A stretch of 64,000 bases of DNA from Hevea brasiliensis (Eukaryota > Streptophyta > Magnoliopsida > Malpighiales > Euphorbiaceae): NCBI RefSeq assembly GCF_030052815.1, contig NC_079500.1, positions 8,256,455 to 8,320,454 on the forward strand, in the 5' to 3' direction. A program made the position numbers and the translations under genes. Below, piece by piece: positions 1 through 10,511 of the stretch. How positions within the stretch are numbered: position 1 is the first letter of the stretch; each line of letters opens with the position of its first letter. The notes under the pieces were generated by a model that was not told where the DNA came from, searched no databases, and was given only the letters and a program-made list of their open reading frames with translations.

Positions 1-610
1 GATGCATATGCCATAATTGAGTCTGATTCTAATTATTGCTTCTAGATGTTACTACAGCTTCCCCTGAAACTGTACTACCCTGAAGAAAATACAATCCTGA
101 AACCAAACTACTCTTCATGAGTACCATAGAGCCCTTGCACACTTTGAGAACTCCATTTTCTGCATGGTAACTGAATCCATGAGAGTCAAGTGTCCCAAGA
201 GAAATTAGGTTCCTCTTTAGTCTTGGAACATGCCAACACTCTATAGTTTTGACAACGCCATCAAATATCCTCAATCTGATGTTACTAATTCTTTCAACAG
301 ATAATGCACGATCATTGCCCAGAAACACCTTGTCACTCATCTGTTTGTAAGTGACAAACCAATTTCTGTGTGGACATATGTTATAAGTAGCACCAGTATC
401 AAGAATCAAAAAATTTTGTCCATGATCTGAACTCACAGATAAAATTTCTCCAGCACTGTTATCACCATCAGAATCAATAAAACTATCAACCACATTTGCT
501 GAACTTTCTAGTTGCCTTCCCTTTTTATTTTTCAACTTGGGACAGTCTCTCCTGTAGTGACCTTGCTCCCCGCACTCAAAACAGTTGGCCTTTTTCATTC
601 TTGACTTAGA
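1..610 (-). pseudogene. copia gag C-terminus and protease, start of integrase region
   Basis: The frame read leftwards holds a CCHC zinc knuckle (CFECGEQGHYRRDC), which packages retroelement RNA, and about 50 residues later an aspartic protease motif (LDTGATYNICP, active site D-T-G). A nonsense codon at 29-31 interrupts the frame. After it the reading resumes with the LWHM motif that begins the GAG-pre-integrase domain, cut by the window edge. The motif order gag-PR-INT is that of copia polyproteins. The normal upstream part of this frame lies at 6731-7389, beyond the insertion. It is inactive because of the stop and the insertion. Confidence 0.85.
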
Positions 611-615
611 TCTGG
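611..615. repeat. target-site duplication TCTGG, left copy
   Basis: This matches the five bases at 6726-6730 exactly and directly abuts the TG end of the 6.1-kb insertion. Confidence 0.85.
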
Positions 616-1029
616 TGTCGCAAGGGGTTTTGCGATCGCCTGGACGAACACTCACCGAAGTGGGAAAGAGTGAGGAGCCGCCACTTTAATTTTGAGGGAA
701 ACTAAAGAAAACCATTTGCGAAAATGAATTAAAATGAAACCACTTCAAAAAAAAACAGAGATTCTAGGTTCGGGGTCCGTGAATGGGTGGGGAAGGTGTT
801 AGGCACCCCACCTCGTCCCTCAATGAGGGTAAGCAGATTTAACTTCAAGCTCTAGAATTGATAGTTAGGAGGTTCGAACAGAGATGTTAATCCTCTTGGT
901 AAAAGGGAATATTTGATTTTTCACCAATTTGGGTTACTCAGATACATAGATAAATGAGTCGACCCTTAGTGAGTTATTGTTGCGTATCAGTTTTGTTTAA
1001 GGGGTCATTTTGCATATTTATTAGAATTT

Positions 1030-1565
1030 GATTTGAGAATCGGATAAGAACTCTCCTCCGATTTCTTTTAAATTAAAATTTTGATTGGAGACCGGATAAG
1101 AACTCTCCTCCGATCTCTTTTAAATTAAAATTTTGATTGGAGATCGGATAAGAACTCTCCTCCGATCTCTTTTAAGTATTTGTTAAATTTATGGGCTGAG
1201 GATCGGATAAGAACTCTCCTCCGATCTCTTTTGGGTTAAAATTAGAAATTTTGGATTGAGAATCGGATAAGAACTCTCCTCCGATCTCTTTTAAGTATTT
1301 ATTAAATTTATGGACTGAGCATCGGATAAGAACTCTCCTCCGATCTCTTTTAGGTTAAAATTAGAAATTTTGGATTGAGAATCGGATAGGAACTCTCTTC
1401 CGATCTCTTTTAAGTATTTATTAAATTTATGGACTGAGGATCAGATAAGAACTTTCCTCCGATCTCTTTTAGGTTAAAATTAGAAATTTTGGATTGAGAA
1501 TCGGATAAGAACTCTCCTCCGATCTCTTTTATTTTAACAGGAGTCGGATAAGGACTTTTCCGACC
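1030..1565. repeat. tandem array of about ten hairpin-capable units
   Basis: About ten copies of a core close to CGGATAAGAACTCTCCTCCG recur every 50-60 bp. Spacers alternate between two types, one containing AAGTATTTATTAAATTTATG and the other GGTTAAAATTAGAAATTTTG. In most copies the core is flanked as GATCGGA...TCCGATC, a 7-bp inverted repeat around a short loop, so each unit could form a hairpin or a dyad protein site. It lies in one end of the 6.1-kb insertion. Confidence 0.85.
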
Positions 1566-3694
1566 TCTCGAAATTTGATTACGGCTACACACCACAAGAA
1601 CCTAAAACTAAGGGTTCTGGCATTCAAAGATGCCGAGGATCGGAATAAGGCTTCTTTTAACTCATTGGTACCTTGTGACTAGACAGGGGATACTAGAATG
1701 AATTTTTCGACCTCCTATGTGGTCGCCTTGCCAGTACTTTTTAATACCCGATTTATTCCGTTTATTTACCTTAGATTTGGTTTTATTCCGCCTTATGGCG
1801 TTTTACCCAATTATCTTCTGTATTAGTCTAGTACTTTACTATTTTCCTGACTTGTTATTCAGACCTTCTATTATTTAAAAGAAACGCTTAAGACACAGTT
1901 ACCTACATTTTATCTAATTTCTTCTACGCTTATCGGGACCAGAACTCCTGCATTTATAATTATCAAAGATTAACAAAGGATTGACTGATTAACTAAGAAG
2001 TAAACTCGAGAATGACCTTCTTCGCGTTTTTTAATGCAGTATAAACTTGGTGAAAATCACAAACATAAAAATAAAGGAAATACGTAAAATAAAATGAGCA
2101 CTTGATAAAGCAGCGATATAAACACTCACCTGTAGGGAGCCAAATCTACTAAACTGACTACGGAACCACAAGGCGTAGTAGGATTTGCGAGTTGATAGCC
2201 GGAGGACTAAGGTTCGCCTTGAAATGAAGAATACTTTGCCGAAATGCAGTCAGGTCAAAATAACCGAGTTTGAATGAAGTTGAGCTTGGACAACGGAAGT
2301 GGAAATGAGGATAACAAAGTCTGTAAGTGAGAGTTACAAGATAATGAGCAATCGAAAATGAAGGATTTCGTATTCAAAAATCCCTTTACAAGAAAATACT
2401 TGAAAACTAGTTTCAAAAGTTTTTCTTATGAAAGCTCAAAAATAGCGAGTAACGAATGAATTAAGTTTGAGTCCTCCGCTATATTCACTATTTTTTTCCG
2501 TCATTTGTTACAGTTTTCATGCAGGTATTTATAGGGACCGGGTGCTCCCAATGAAGGGTCAGGATTCTTCTTGAGGGAGATGGAAGGTTAGGATTTTAAA
2601 GGACACAATCTGATGGTTGGGAATTAAAGAGAATCAAGACGAACGCCTGAGATCTTTTTCAAAACATTTGTCCTTTTTCTCTTCTAATCTGACGGTCCCT
2701 AATTTTCCTGTCCAGGGCAATCCGAGGGCTGTGAATAAAAGGCGCCGGTCTTGTCGTCTTCTTCTTTGATCCAAGGGCTCCGTGCTCGTCCTTACAAATG
2801 AGATCAACGGTGGAGATTAGGATGTACAGCACTGTCATGACATACTCTGGCACTTATCAGTAATGTGGGGATCTCGTCTGCAATGCTTTAACTACCTCGG
2901 CTCTGATTATGATGACGGTTAGCGGAAGTTGTCTTATTCTCTTTGCTATCCGACCTCCTCTCCTTTCCGATCCTTCCAACATAATCCCTTTTCCGATCCC
3001 TCGTGCCAGATCTTTCTCCTGGTCTCGCTTACTCCAGCCTTCTCCTGTATCCGGTCCAGCTCAGTCAAAGCATTTATTTCTTTCGATTTCTGAGGTATTC
3101 GCTTCGTTTTCTGCTTAGCAATAAATGCTCGGTCCTCCTCTATATATACCCTCCATAGGAAAAACCTTCCACATTTGATTTTCTCCTCTTTTCCTCTCAC
3201 ATTTCCTATTCTGATTGCTCCGGCAATAGTTCCGGCCATGATAGTAGCTTTTGATTTTTTCCCGATTGGGCTTTTCATTCCCCGACTGAAAATTTACGAT
3301 CCCGGTGATCGGAGAATTATAATAACCTCATTTGATGATAGTGGGAGAACCGGACTAATTTGCCGACCTGGATCGAGGACCTCGATCGTGTCGATCTCGA
3401 GTCGTTCGTCCGATATAATCGTGAATCGATTTCGAAGAAGGCGCTGCTAATGTTCCCCTTAACATTGGTGACTGCCCCTTGACGTTCATCTGGCTCCTCA
3501 CCACACTGGGTGTTCCGACAGCAGCTCGGTTTCGAGCGGTAACTTTGATGACGACCTCTCTCATTCTCATGAGAGTCATAATCCCCCCATCTAAGCTGTA
3601 CATCTATCCGATGTCAACAGCCGGTCTCCTGGTCAAACACATCTTTTGACTCAGCCACGAGACTAGGCTTTGACATAGGCCTTTTAGATAGGAT

Positions 3695-3840
3695 ATTCCA
3701 CTGGTCTCTAGAGATCGCCCCTATGATGTAATCAGACCTTTAATGCAATCCAATCTCTAGAGATCGCCCAAATGATGTAATCAGACCTTTAATGTAATCC
3801 GATCTCTAGAGATCGCCTAAATGATGTAATCCGATCTTTT
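3695..3840. repeat. three-unit tandem repeat, about 50 bp
   Basis: Three consecutive units share TCTCTAGAGATCGCC, then ATGATGTAATC and a GACCTTTAATG tract. The TCTCTAGAGA word is a palindrome. It sits within the 6.1-kb insertion, upstream of its plus-strand frames. Confidence 0.7.
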
Positions 3841-4532
3841 GGAAATAAGAATTTTATTTTGTCAATTATTATTTTATTATTATTGCATTGGTTATTTTCC
3901 GATCTCTGAAGTATTTACCCGATCCGACTCTTAATTTGAATGACCCTTATCCAATCTGTAATTCAAAACACCTTAATCTGCCGCTCTCTAACTAGCCGAT
4001 CTCTTTATGGAATTTCTGGAATATTCGTGAGACGTGTCAGAAAAGGCTGGCAGATCTCGTTAACCGATGCGCTGCTTGGGACATCATGAGCATTAAATGC
4101 TCGGATGGGTATAAATAGGGGAAGGGTTAGCCAGTTGCTCCCTTATGTCATTTTCAGCCTCTCGCGAACAACTCCAAAATTCTCTCGTTTTCTCAAGTTC
4201 TTCCGACACCGATCAGACTCCGGTAAGGGTTTTGATCCTTCTTTTGGTTTAAATTCTTTATTTCCTTTGAAAATGAGCGCGTAGAGGTCGAGAGCGGCAA
4301 GCCCCCTTCCGCTCAGATCTCGTGGTCGTCGATGAAGTGGAGGTGGTCGGACCAAGCGTGCGACTGAACCTCCTAGGGTCTGTTCGGCTCGAGGGCAAAC
4401 AGCACCATCAAGGCATGTACATTCTTCAGGAGAGAAAATCTTCCTATGGATGAGCTGCCATCAATCCGCAAGAAACCGACTGCGATCGTTCGGCTCACCA
4501 GAGTACAACATCGGCTTTGATTCATACGGTGA

Positions 4533-5195
4533 TTGAGTGTCACGGCGATCTTGAGCGATCATTTCTTCGAGGAGAACGATATTGTCGTGGTATACAAAGA
4601 ACAATTAAAGGCCGGGCTGCGGTTTCCCCTTGATGACTTTTTCAAAGAAGTTTTAAAATATCACCTAGTGTGCATCGCCCAAATTCATCCGAACTCGTGG
4701 CGGATCCTGGTGGCCTTCAGAGGCCTCTGCCGAGCTAAGGGACTCCGCCCTACCGCTAAGGTATTCGCTGAACTACATAGATTAACTCGTCGAAAGGACG
4801 ACGAGTATTGGTTCTTCCAGGCGAAGCCACATTGCGAACTTTTCACCGATCTGCCATCCTCCCTGAAGAATTGGAAGAATCACTTCTTCATTCTAAGGAG
4901 CAAAATTTCGAACGGCTTTGAGGGCTTCCCTCGCAGCTGGCTGCATCAGGGCCCCTTACTTCCGAAGTGCATCATCCTAAATAGGGAAGAAGGCCTGATA
5001 GCGATGGAGCTGAAAGATCAGGCGGGCAGAGAGAAGTTCTCTTGTTTGGATGCAGTGACAGCCGAACTGCATCACTGGACAATGGAGTTGATTACTGGCG
5101 AAGATCGCGGGCTTCGGCTCTCTGACCTCGGCATCGGTATTTTCTATATCTCAGATCTTTGGACCTTAGCGATCTCACTGACCTCTTCTTTGTGT
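4533..5195 (+). pseudogene. Transposase_28-like (putative gypsy-type transposon) protein fragment
   Basis: The frame contains the block typical of the PF04195 'putative gypsy type transposon' family: GLRFPLDDFFKEVLKY, then AQIHPNSWRILVAF and a WFF element. The family is common in plant non-autonomous gypsy derivatives and its role is unknown. No ATG begins the domain: a TGA at 4530-4532 precedes it and the conserved upstream part lies in another frame, so I call it broken. A TATA-like box (TATAAATA, about 4111) lies upstream on this strand. Past about 5100 the sequence looks intronic, ending in a plausible acceptor (TTCTTTGTGTAG) just before the next coding block. The frame is opposite to the inferred LTR orientation. 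Confidence 0.6.
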
Positions 5196-5199
5196 AGGT

Positions 5200-6025
5200 A
5201 TGGCGAGTAGTGAGGGTTCCAAGGAGAGCCGGAAGCGGAAGAGAGAAATCTCCCGGAAGGTACGGGAGATGAAACGATCCGAGCTGCTCCAGACACCCAG
5301 GCATGAAGCTAAGGAAATGCAAGGGGGCTCGTCTCAACCTTCGGGACCGCCGGTCACAGAGGTGGTCCGATCTCCTCCTCGCTAAGAAGAGTCGACTCCA
5401 CCTCCTCCAGTCGCTTCGAGTGCGAAAAGGGGGTCCTTCCCAACCTCCTGTAAGGGCCCTTTCCCGCGGTGCCCAAATCTTAATCCACTCGCTGGAGAAG
5501 AATCGCACGGTTCGAGAGAACCCGTGTTTTGCTAAGGTCTTGGGGTCTTCCATTTGCCTTCGGGAGGATCGAGATAGGCTGTCCCCGGACAATCTTGATG
5601 ACATCCTGACCCGATCTATAAGCCTGAACGTGGAGTGCTTGGTGAACCAGCACATTGTTCGGGAGAAGGCTCATCGCCTGGGTAAGGAGGTCGAGAAAAT
5701 GGGTCATGAGGTGGCTTCTCTCCGATCCCAACTCTCATCCGCTCAGAACTACATATCTGAAATTGAGGGGCGGATGAAGTTCTACGAGGACAAGCTGGCC
5801 GAGCAAGCTCATGTTCTGGCCGAGCGAGATCATGTTCTTGAGGAAGTTCAGGCGCTCCGGGCCGGTGAAGTTGCTCACCTCACTGAGGAGCTCAAAGCGA
5901 AAGAGGAAGAGGCGGTAACAAGGGAGGCCGGCGCTTATGTAAGTGCTCACAGGGATCTCTTGGCCGAGCTCAAGAAGCGTTATCCCGAGGAGGACTTCTC
6001 CTGGATGGTCGACCTGGCTCCCTAA
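5200..6025 (+). pseudogene. coiled-coil C-terminal part of the Transposase_28-like gene
   Basis: It starts just after a likely 3' splice site. The first frame (5200-5385) is basic and low in complexity. After a frame change, the frame running to 6025 carries a long heptad-rich stretch with repeated Glu/Leu/Lys (about residues 115-225 of that frame), which suggests a coiled coil. It ends LLAELKKRYPEEDFSWM and an acidic tail. This N-domain plus coiled-coil layout is usual for PF04195-type element genes. The frame change between the two parts suggests decay. Function is unknown. Confidence 0.5.
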
Positions 6026-6725
6026 GACGAAGAGGAAAGCGAGGAGGAGGCTGAGGGTGAGAGAGGAAGTGAGCAAAATGTAGATCAGGCTGGGGGTAAT
6101 CCTCCACCCTAATGACTTGTACAAATTTTAATATGAAATGAAATCCCCTTTTTGTTCAGTGAATGAATGTGATTGAAAAATCTCTAAATTACTTAAGCAC
6201 TTGATTGTCTGAGCATATTAAACAACTAAAAGTGATTATTAATCTAAGTGTAAGAGGTCGGAAAACACAATAAGCATGAGATCGGCAGGGAACCAACGCT
6301 AAATGGGACTTGATTAAAATTGGAAATTTGGCTTGAACACTTAAGATCGGGATCATCATTAAACCGGATTGGAACCTTAACTTGATTATTCCTAAACTTC
6401 TAAAAGGGAGATCGGCAATAAAACTGGTGACATAAAGATCTAGTGTTGGTTCAATTTCGTTTGACAAAAGAGATCGGGAATGTAATTGACTAGTCAGGAG
6501 ATTTGACAATTGGCTAAAGAACTCGGTAAGTGATTTGAGAGACCAGTGAGGCTTTAACTGATATGGGGACTTAATATGGATTCAATTCTTTTAAAGAGAG
6601 ATCGGAAATGTGGTTGTTTGGCAAGGAGAGATCGAAAATGTGATTGAACGACATGTGGATTTGGCCTTGGAGATCGATTTCTAAGTCTTTTGATTTCAGG
6701 GATCGACCAAAATATGGTGTCGACA

Positions 6726-6730
6726 TCTGG
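6726..6730. repeat. target-site duplication TCTGG, right copy
   Basis: Second copy of the pair, directly after the CA end of the insertion. Removing the insertion and one copy restores the interrupted copia gag frame. Confidence 0.85.
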
Positions 6731-7389
6731 CCTTAGATTTCTTCCTGCTGGAAAAACCCTCCCTTGAATGTGTTCTTCCCCTACTCACCAAACCTTCCCC
6801 CTCAAATCTTTATTTATTATGTGGAAATTTCTTTTTCAACTCCTTCGATTTTAGAGAATTACTAACATCATCTAGTGAAATACTGTCATTCCCATATAAT
6901 AGAGTATCAACAAAAGTTTCATAGGAGATTGGCAAAGAACATAACATAATGAGGGTCTGATCCTCACTATCAATCTCAATATCAATATTCTTCAGGTCCA
7001 TAATGATTGAATTGAATTCATCCAGATATTCTTTAATGGACGTACCTTCGCTCATTCTTAGATTGTAGAGCCTTTTCTTCAGATACAGGCAGTTGGTCAG
7101 CAATTTGACAGAGTATAACTCCTTTAATTTCTTTCATACCACAGATGCTGAGCTTTCACCAGCAATCTTGCATAGGATATTATCAGTTACGCTCATGAAA
7201 ATTGCACTAAAGGCTCTCTCCTTTAGATCAGCCTTCTCCGCCTCTTTCATACATTCTGGAAAAGTTATCCTCGATTGCTTTCCATAGGCCTTGTAAGATC
7301 AAGAAAGATTTAATTTTAATCTTCCATAGACTGAAACTCGATCCACCATCAAACTTCTCTATCTCATACTTCGTTGAAGACGACGCCAT
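6731..7389 (-). pseudogene. copia gag N-terminal part (UBN2-like)
   Basis: The ATG at 7389 follows the primer binding site by about 30 bases. The translation begins MASSSTKYEIEKFDG and contains the UBN2/DUF4219 capsid features FSLWKIKIKSFL, KKLYNLRMSEG-like and SLPISYETFV segments. A conserved Trp codon has become TGA near 7133, and a TAA lies near 6813 after KKKFPHNK. The frame otherwise reads to the insertion junction and continues at 610. Gag normally forms the retrotransposon particle; this copy cannot make a full protein. Confidence 0.8.
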
Positions 7390-7416
7390 CTGTAAACCCT
7401 AGGTTTTGCGCACAAA

Positions 7417-7428
7417 GCTCTGATACCA
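7417..7428 (-). promoter_or_regulatory. primer binding site (initiator Met-tRNA)
   Basis: Read on the minus strand this is TGGTATCAGAGC, complementary to the 3' end of plant initiator tRNA-Met, three bases inside the LTR edge. It fixes the orientation of the copia element. Confidence 0.9.
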
Positions 7429-7431
7429 ATT

Positions 7432-7860
7432 TGTTATAACAAGCATGTAAATCTAAGGCACACACACAAATCGCACAATCACACAGTATTGAAAAAAAAA
7501 GAAGAATAACACAGGATTTAACGTGGTTCAACTGTAAGGTCTAAGTTCACGGGCAAGACAAGAGAAAAAAAGTTCCACTATGATGAAAAGAGCAAGATAC
7601 AATCAATCAGAACTCTCAATCCCTAACTCCAATGTATTTTCCGAATATCTCACAACTCTATCACAAAGGGTAGAATATTATAATATTTATACTGGTCCAT
7701 ACTGCAAGGGCGTTGCGCCCGCACCCCCAAGGAGATCAATGGTGGGCTTCGAGCTTAGGTCTATCAGCCCATGCCCTCTGCTACCACCACAGATCTCACT
7801 TTTTATCCCAATCGGGTCACAGCGCGAAACTTTCAAGTCGGATCACAATTCAAGTCCATG
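7432..7860 (-). repeat. copia 5' LTR
   Basis: The inner end is TG (plus strand TGTTATAAC, minus-strand ...GTTATAACA), three bases from the primer binding site. It contains a TATAAATATT box on the minus strand near 7680 and the ACGTGGTTC word common in copia LTRs. The outer end is uncertain by tens of bases, because the matching LTR is outside the window. Confidence 0.6.
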
Positions 7861-7861
7861 A

Positions 7862-8788
7862 AAAAATATATCCAAAATTCAAGCCACAAAAATAACAGGA
7901 GTATTTGTTTGTGAGTTGGGAATTTGAAAGCTTGATGTGTGTGTGTGATATTGGAGGTAATAGCCAGTCGATCTTTGATGATGTGCTTGGTAATGTGTGC
8001 AGCTCTGTGGTTTTGATACTGCTAGAGGGATGAGTATGATGTACAGCTTTCAACCATGGCCCAAACTTGAATTTTGGTTTGTCTAAGGTATTAAAGGATT
8101 GGAGCTATTGCTGTTCTTCACACAGTTGGCTAATATGACCCATCCGTCCATAAGATAAGCATATATTCGGCATCCATTCGTACTTCAGATTGACCCAATG
8201 GGTTTCCCCATTCATCTTTTTGTTTTGAAATCGCACTTTGAAAGGTTGATTCAGGACCAAGTTAACTCGAATTCTTAAATGACTGGGGTAACCCATAGCC
8301 CCACTTTGAGTAAAATCAACCTCCAAAATTTGTCTGAGAAAATTTCCAATGATCTCTGCATTTGTTGGGTTAAATTGATTGGGTGGGAGTCCATGTGCCT
8401 GAACCCAAAATGGTGAGTGCGTGAACTGAATTTCTTCAAAGGCTAAATCTGGTGGCCAAGATTGAAGGGATAGATGTTGATTGTGCACTGACCATGGTGT
8501 GTTTTCTAGAACATATTTGACATCAACTTCATGCTCGAATTGAAAAACAAAGCGTTGGCTCTTTTTGCCGTGACTTTGAAGTCCCTTCTAATTCTCCAGG
8601 ATTTGGATAGGATCGATTTCATGGTAAGGGCACTGAATGTTCTTGAAGAAATAAGCTTGCCTACGACCACATTTTGGTGTAGCCCCTAGTGAGATGCATT
8701 AGTTGTGAGTTGCATGATCTCATTCTCACTGAGTAAATTCTAAGTTTTGTTTATTAGTTCAGCCATGTTTGGTGGTTGGTTGGCCATA
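7862..8788 (-). pseudogene. LINE (L1-type) ORF1 fragment, DUF4283 plus zinc knuckle
   Basis: Read leftwards from an ATG at about 8788 (MANQPPNMAELIN) the segment encodes a DUF4283 domain (LENTPWSVHNQHL, QSWPPDL, FTHSPFWVQAHGLPPNQ) and then a zf-CCHC_4-like knuckle (CLSYGRMGHISQLC, whose second Cys is Tyr). The FGPWLKA motif that usually follows is also present. These are features of plant L1 ORF1 proteins that bind element RNA. Stops and at least one frame change near 8560 disrupt it. It ends where the copia LTR begins, so the copia element landed in this LINE. No reverse transcriptase is present. Confidence 0.75.
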
Positions 8789-9329
8789 ATGGAGGGTTAT
8801 ATGAGGGTATTAAAGATGGTAGATGGTATGGTTAGAATGAAAAAGGAAGCTGCCCAAGAAAATAACGACGTTACTTGAAGAGAGAAGTGCAGATGCAAGG
8901 TGATGGAGTGAGGCAGATCAATTCGGAGAGACAGATCAACACAACACTGATCAGTATGAACTCTGCGTCAACAAAACGCAAGTGAAGGGCTAAAACCTAG
9001 ATTATCCCTCTCTTACTCTTTATGATTAAAAGGAGAAAATGTTGAATATATATGCATCCAAAGATCTGCCCCATAATAGACTAAAAGAGAATTAAGACAA
9101 AATATATAAAAGTATTGAGGTGTAAAAAAAAAAGAAATAATCCAATTCAGTACATGCTTCCGTGCCATTCAACATGCCTGGTACTTGGGATGCGCCATGT
9201 TGAATTCAAAAGAAGAGTTTCCCTATAGAGCTAATGCGGTACGCCCTACTAGCATGGGACATGACATGAGCTTCTTTGTTGTGCATGCCCTGCAGCATGG
9301 GGCATGGTACAGGGTATGCAAATCTCTAT

Positions 9330-10090
9330 TTGGGATTCTTAAACAATTTTTTTTCAATTTTCCCACAACTTAAGCTTTCGAATCACTTTAAATTATCTCT
9401 ACTTGCACTATTAATTTTCAAAATATCTTTTAACCTATTAAAATATTAAAAATTTCATAAATCAATTATAAAAGAATTAGAATTAATATTTAACTAAAAT
9501 AAAAAATAAAATAGACGCAAAATTATTTTAAAATGCCATTATGAAATATATGTATCAATATATAACTGATAAAAATTTGTGTTCAATGACATATAATTTA
9601 CTATTTACATAAATTAATATTGATATTTGTTGGCCAAAACTTTTAGACAACATGTTAAATTTGTTTTAGGTTTTATCTTTTTTTTGTAAACATTTGTTTT
9701 TTTTATATATAATTATATAAGAAAACATAAATAACAATATTGCATTCATATAAAGATCTAAAATTAAAAAATTCTATTTTAATTGTAAATTTTTCATAAT
9801 AAATCTCACTTTTTCTCATACTCATTCACAACTTTTTAATTTCTTATTTAATTGTTATATTCTCACTTTTGTTAACATAAATTTATAAGGCTAAATGATT
9901 AAAAAAAATCCAAACCTTTATAAGTTTTTCAATTTTAACAAAATATTTTAATTTTATCAATTTAGTTTCAAATTTTTGCTGCATTAATTTTAATTTTAAC
10001 AATTAAATTAATTAGATTATTTAATTAATAAAAATAATGAAAATATTTGCCAACTACATTATAAAATTGCTAAAGAAGATAATCCCGGGG
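9330..10090. other. AT-rich 3' flank, no gene seen
   Basis: A/T-rich intergenic sequence between the duplicated flank motif (9125-9320) and the likely 3' UTR of copy A (about 10090-10511). I see no coding frame or known repeat. It is duplicated almost unchanged at about 43220-43990. Confidence 0.6.
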
Positions 10091-10511
10091 AAAAGCCAAT
10101 GCCCAAATACAGTTCAGAACTTTTTTTTTTTATTATTATTTTTTATATGCAAAAGATTTACTCAAAAGGAAGAAATAGGTAAGGGGAAAAACAGAGCCAC
10201 CAGGCCCTAACTCCTTGCAGCCACCTAGAACTATAAACACCAGTTAATGAAAAACCCCTTACAATTACAAACACAACAAAGAATGACCAACAGTTCTATA
10301 CAAACACAGCATACACCAACCTATAAACATGATGTTACAAAATGATTTGATTCTCTGCAAGTTCATAACCAAGCTCTGCTAGCCTTTTTTCAAGAAAAAA
10401 AAAACAAAAAGGGAAGCAACATGAAGAAATGCTCATAAACACTCAAACGTTTGTTTACACAATTCAAGCTGAAGAAGAAATTTTAGCGAGTTGATTGAAA
10501 TTTGACAAAAA

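Larger units (their letters stand above)
616..6725 (-). mobile_element. 6.1-kb Tat/LARD-like LTR-type insertion with TSD TCTGG
   Basis: On the plus strand the element starts TGTCGCAAGG and ends GGTGTCGACA. It has TG..CA ends and is flanked by identical 5-bp copies of TCTGG (611-615 and 6726-6730), which is the signature of retroviral-type integration. I find no second copy of either terminus inside it, so it is either a very long solo LTR or a non-autonomous derivative that lost one LTR. Minus orientation is suggested by a TATA-like box read leftwards near 2530 and by termini resembling Tat-lineage gypsy LTRs. It contains a hairpin tandem array (about 1030-1560) and plus-strand reading frames of Transposase_28 type (4533-6025). 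Lineage is inference; the insertion itself is directly seen. Confidence 0.75.
1..7860 (-). mobile_element. Ty1/copia element (5' part), interrupted
   Basis: The 5' half of a minus-strand copia retrotransposon. Reading right to left it has an LTR, a Met-tRNA primer binding site, gag, a zinc knuckle and the protease, and it then runs off the left edge of the window. A 6.1-kb insertion (616-6725) splits gag. Joining the sequence on either side of that insertion restores one continuous gag frame, which shows the two halves belong together. The outer LTR end near 7860 is inferred from where LINE sequence resumes; the other LTR is outside the window. Internal stop codons show that it is inactive. 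Confidence 0.8.

Noticed and set aside
1030..1565. CRISPR-like regular array
   Set aside because: Spacers are two alternating repeated sequences, not unique, and the DNA is a plant transposon.
2946..3603. Several overlapping open frames on both strands
   Set aside because: They lie in the GC-richer part of the 6.1-kb insertion, overlap each other on opposite strands, and show no family features.
5092..5731. Minus-strand open frames of 187 and 83 codons
   Set aside because: Arginine/serine-rich shadows of the plus-strand element gene.
9125..9330. Possible small gene around MGCAMLNSKEEF
   Set aside because: Not conserved as a frame in the duplicate (about 43020-43210), which differs by indels; it looks like duplicated flank.
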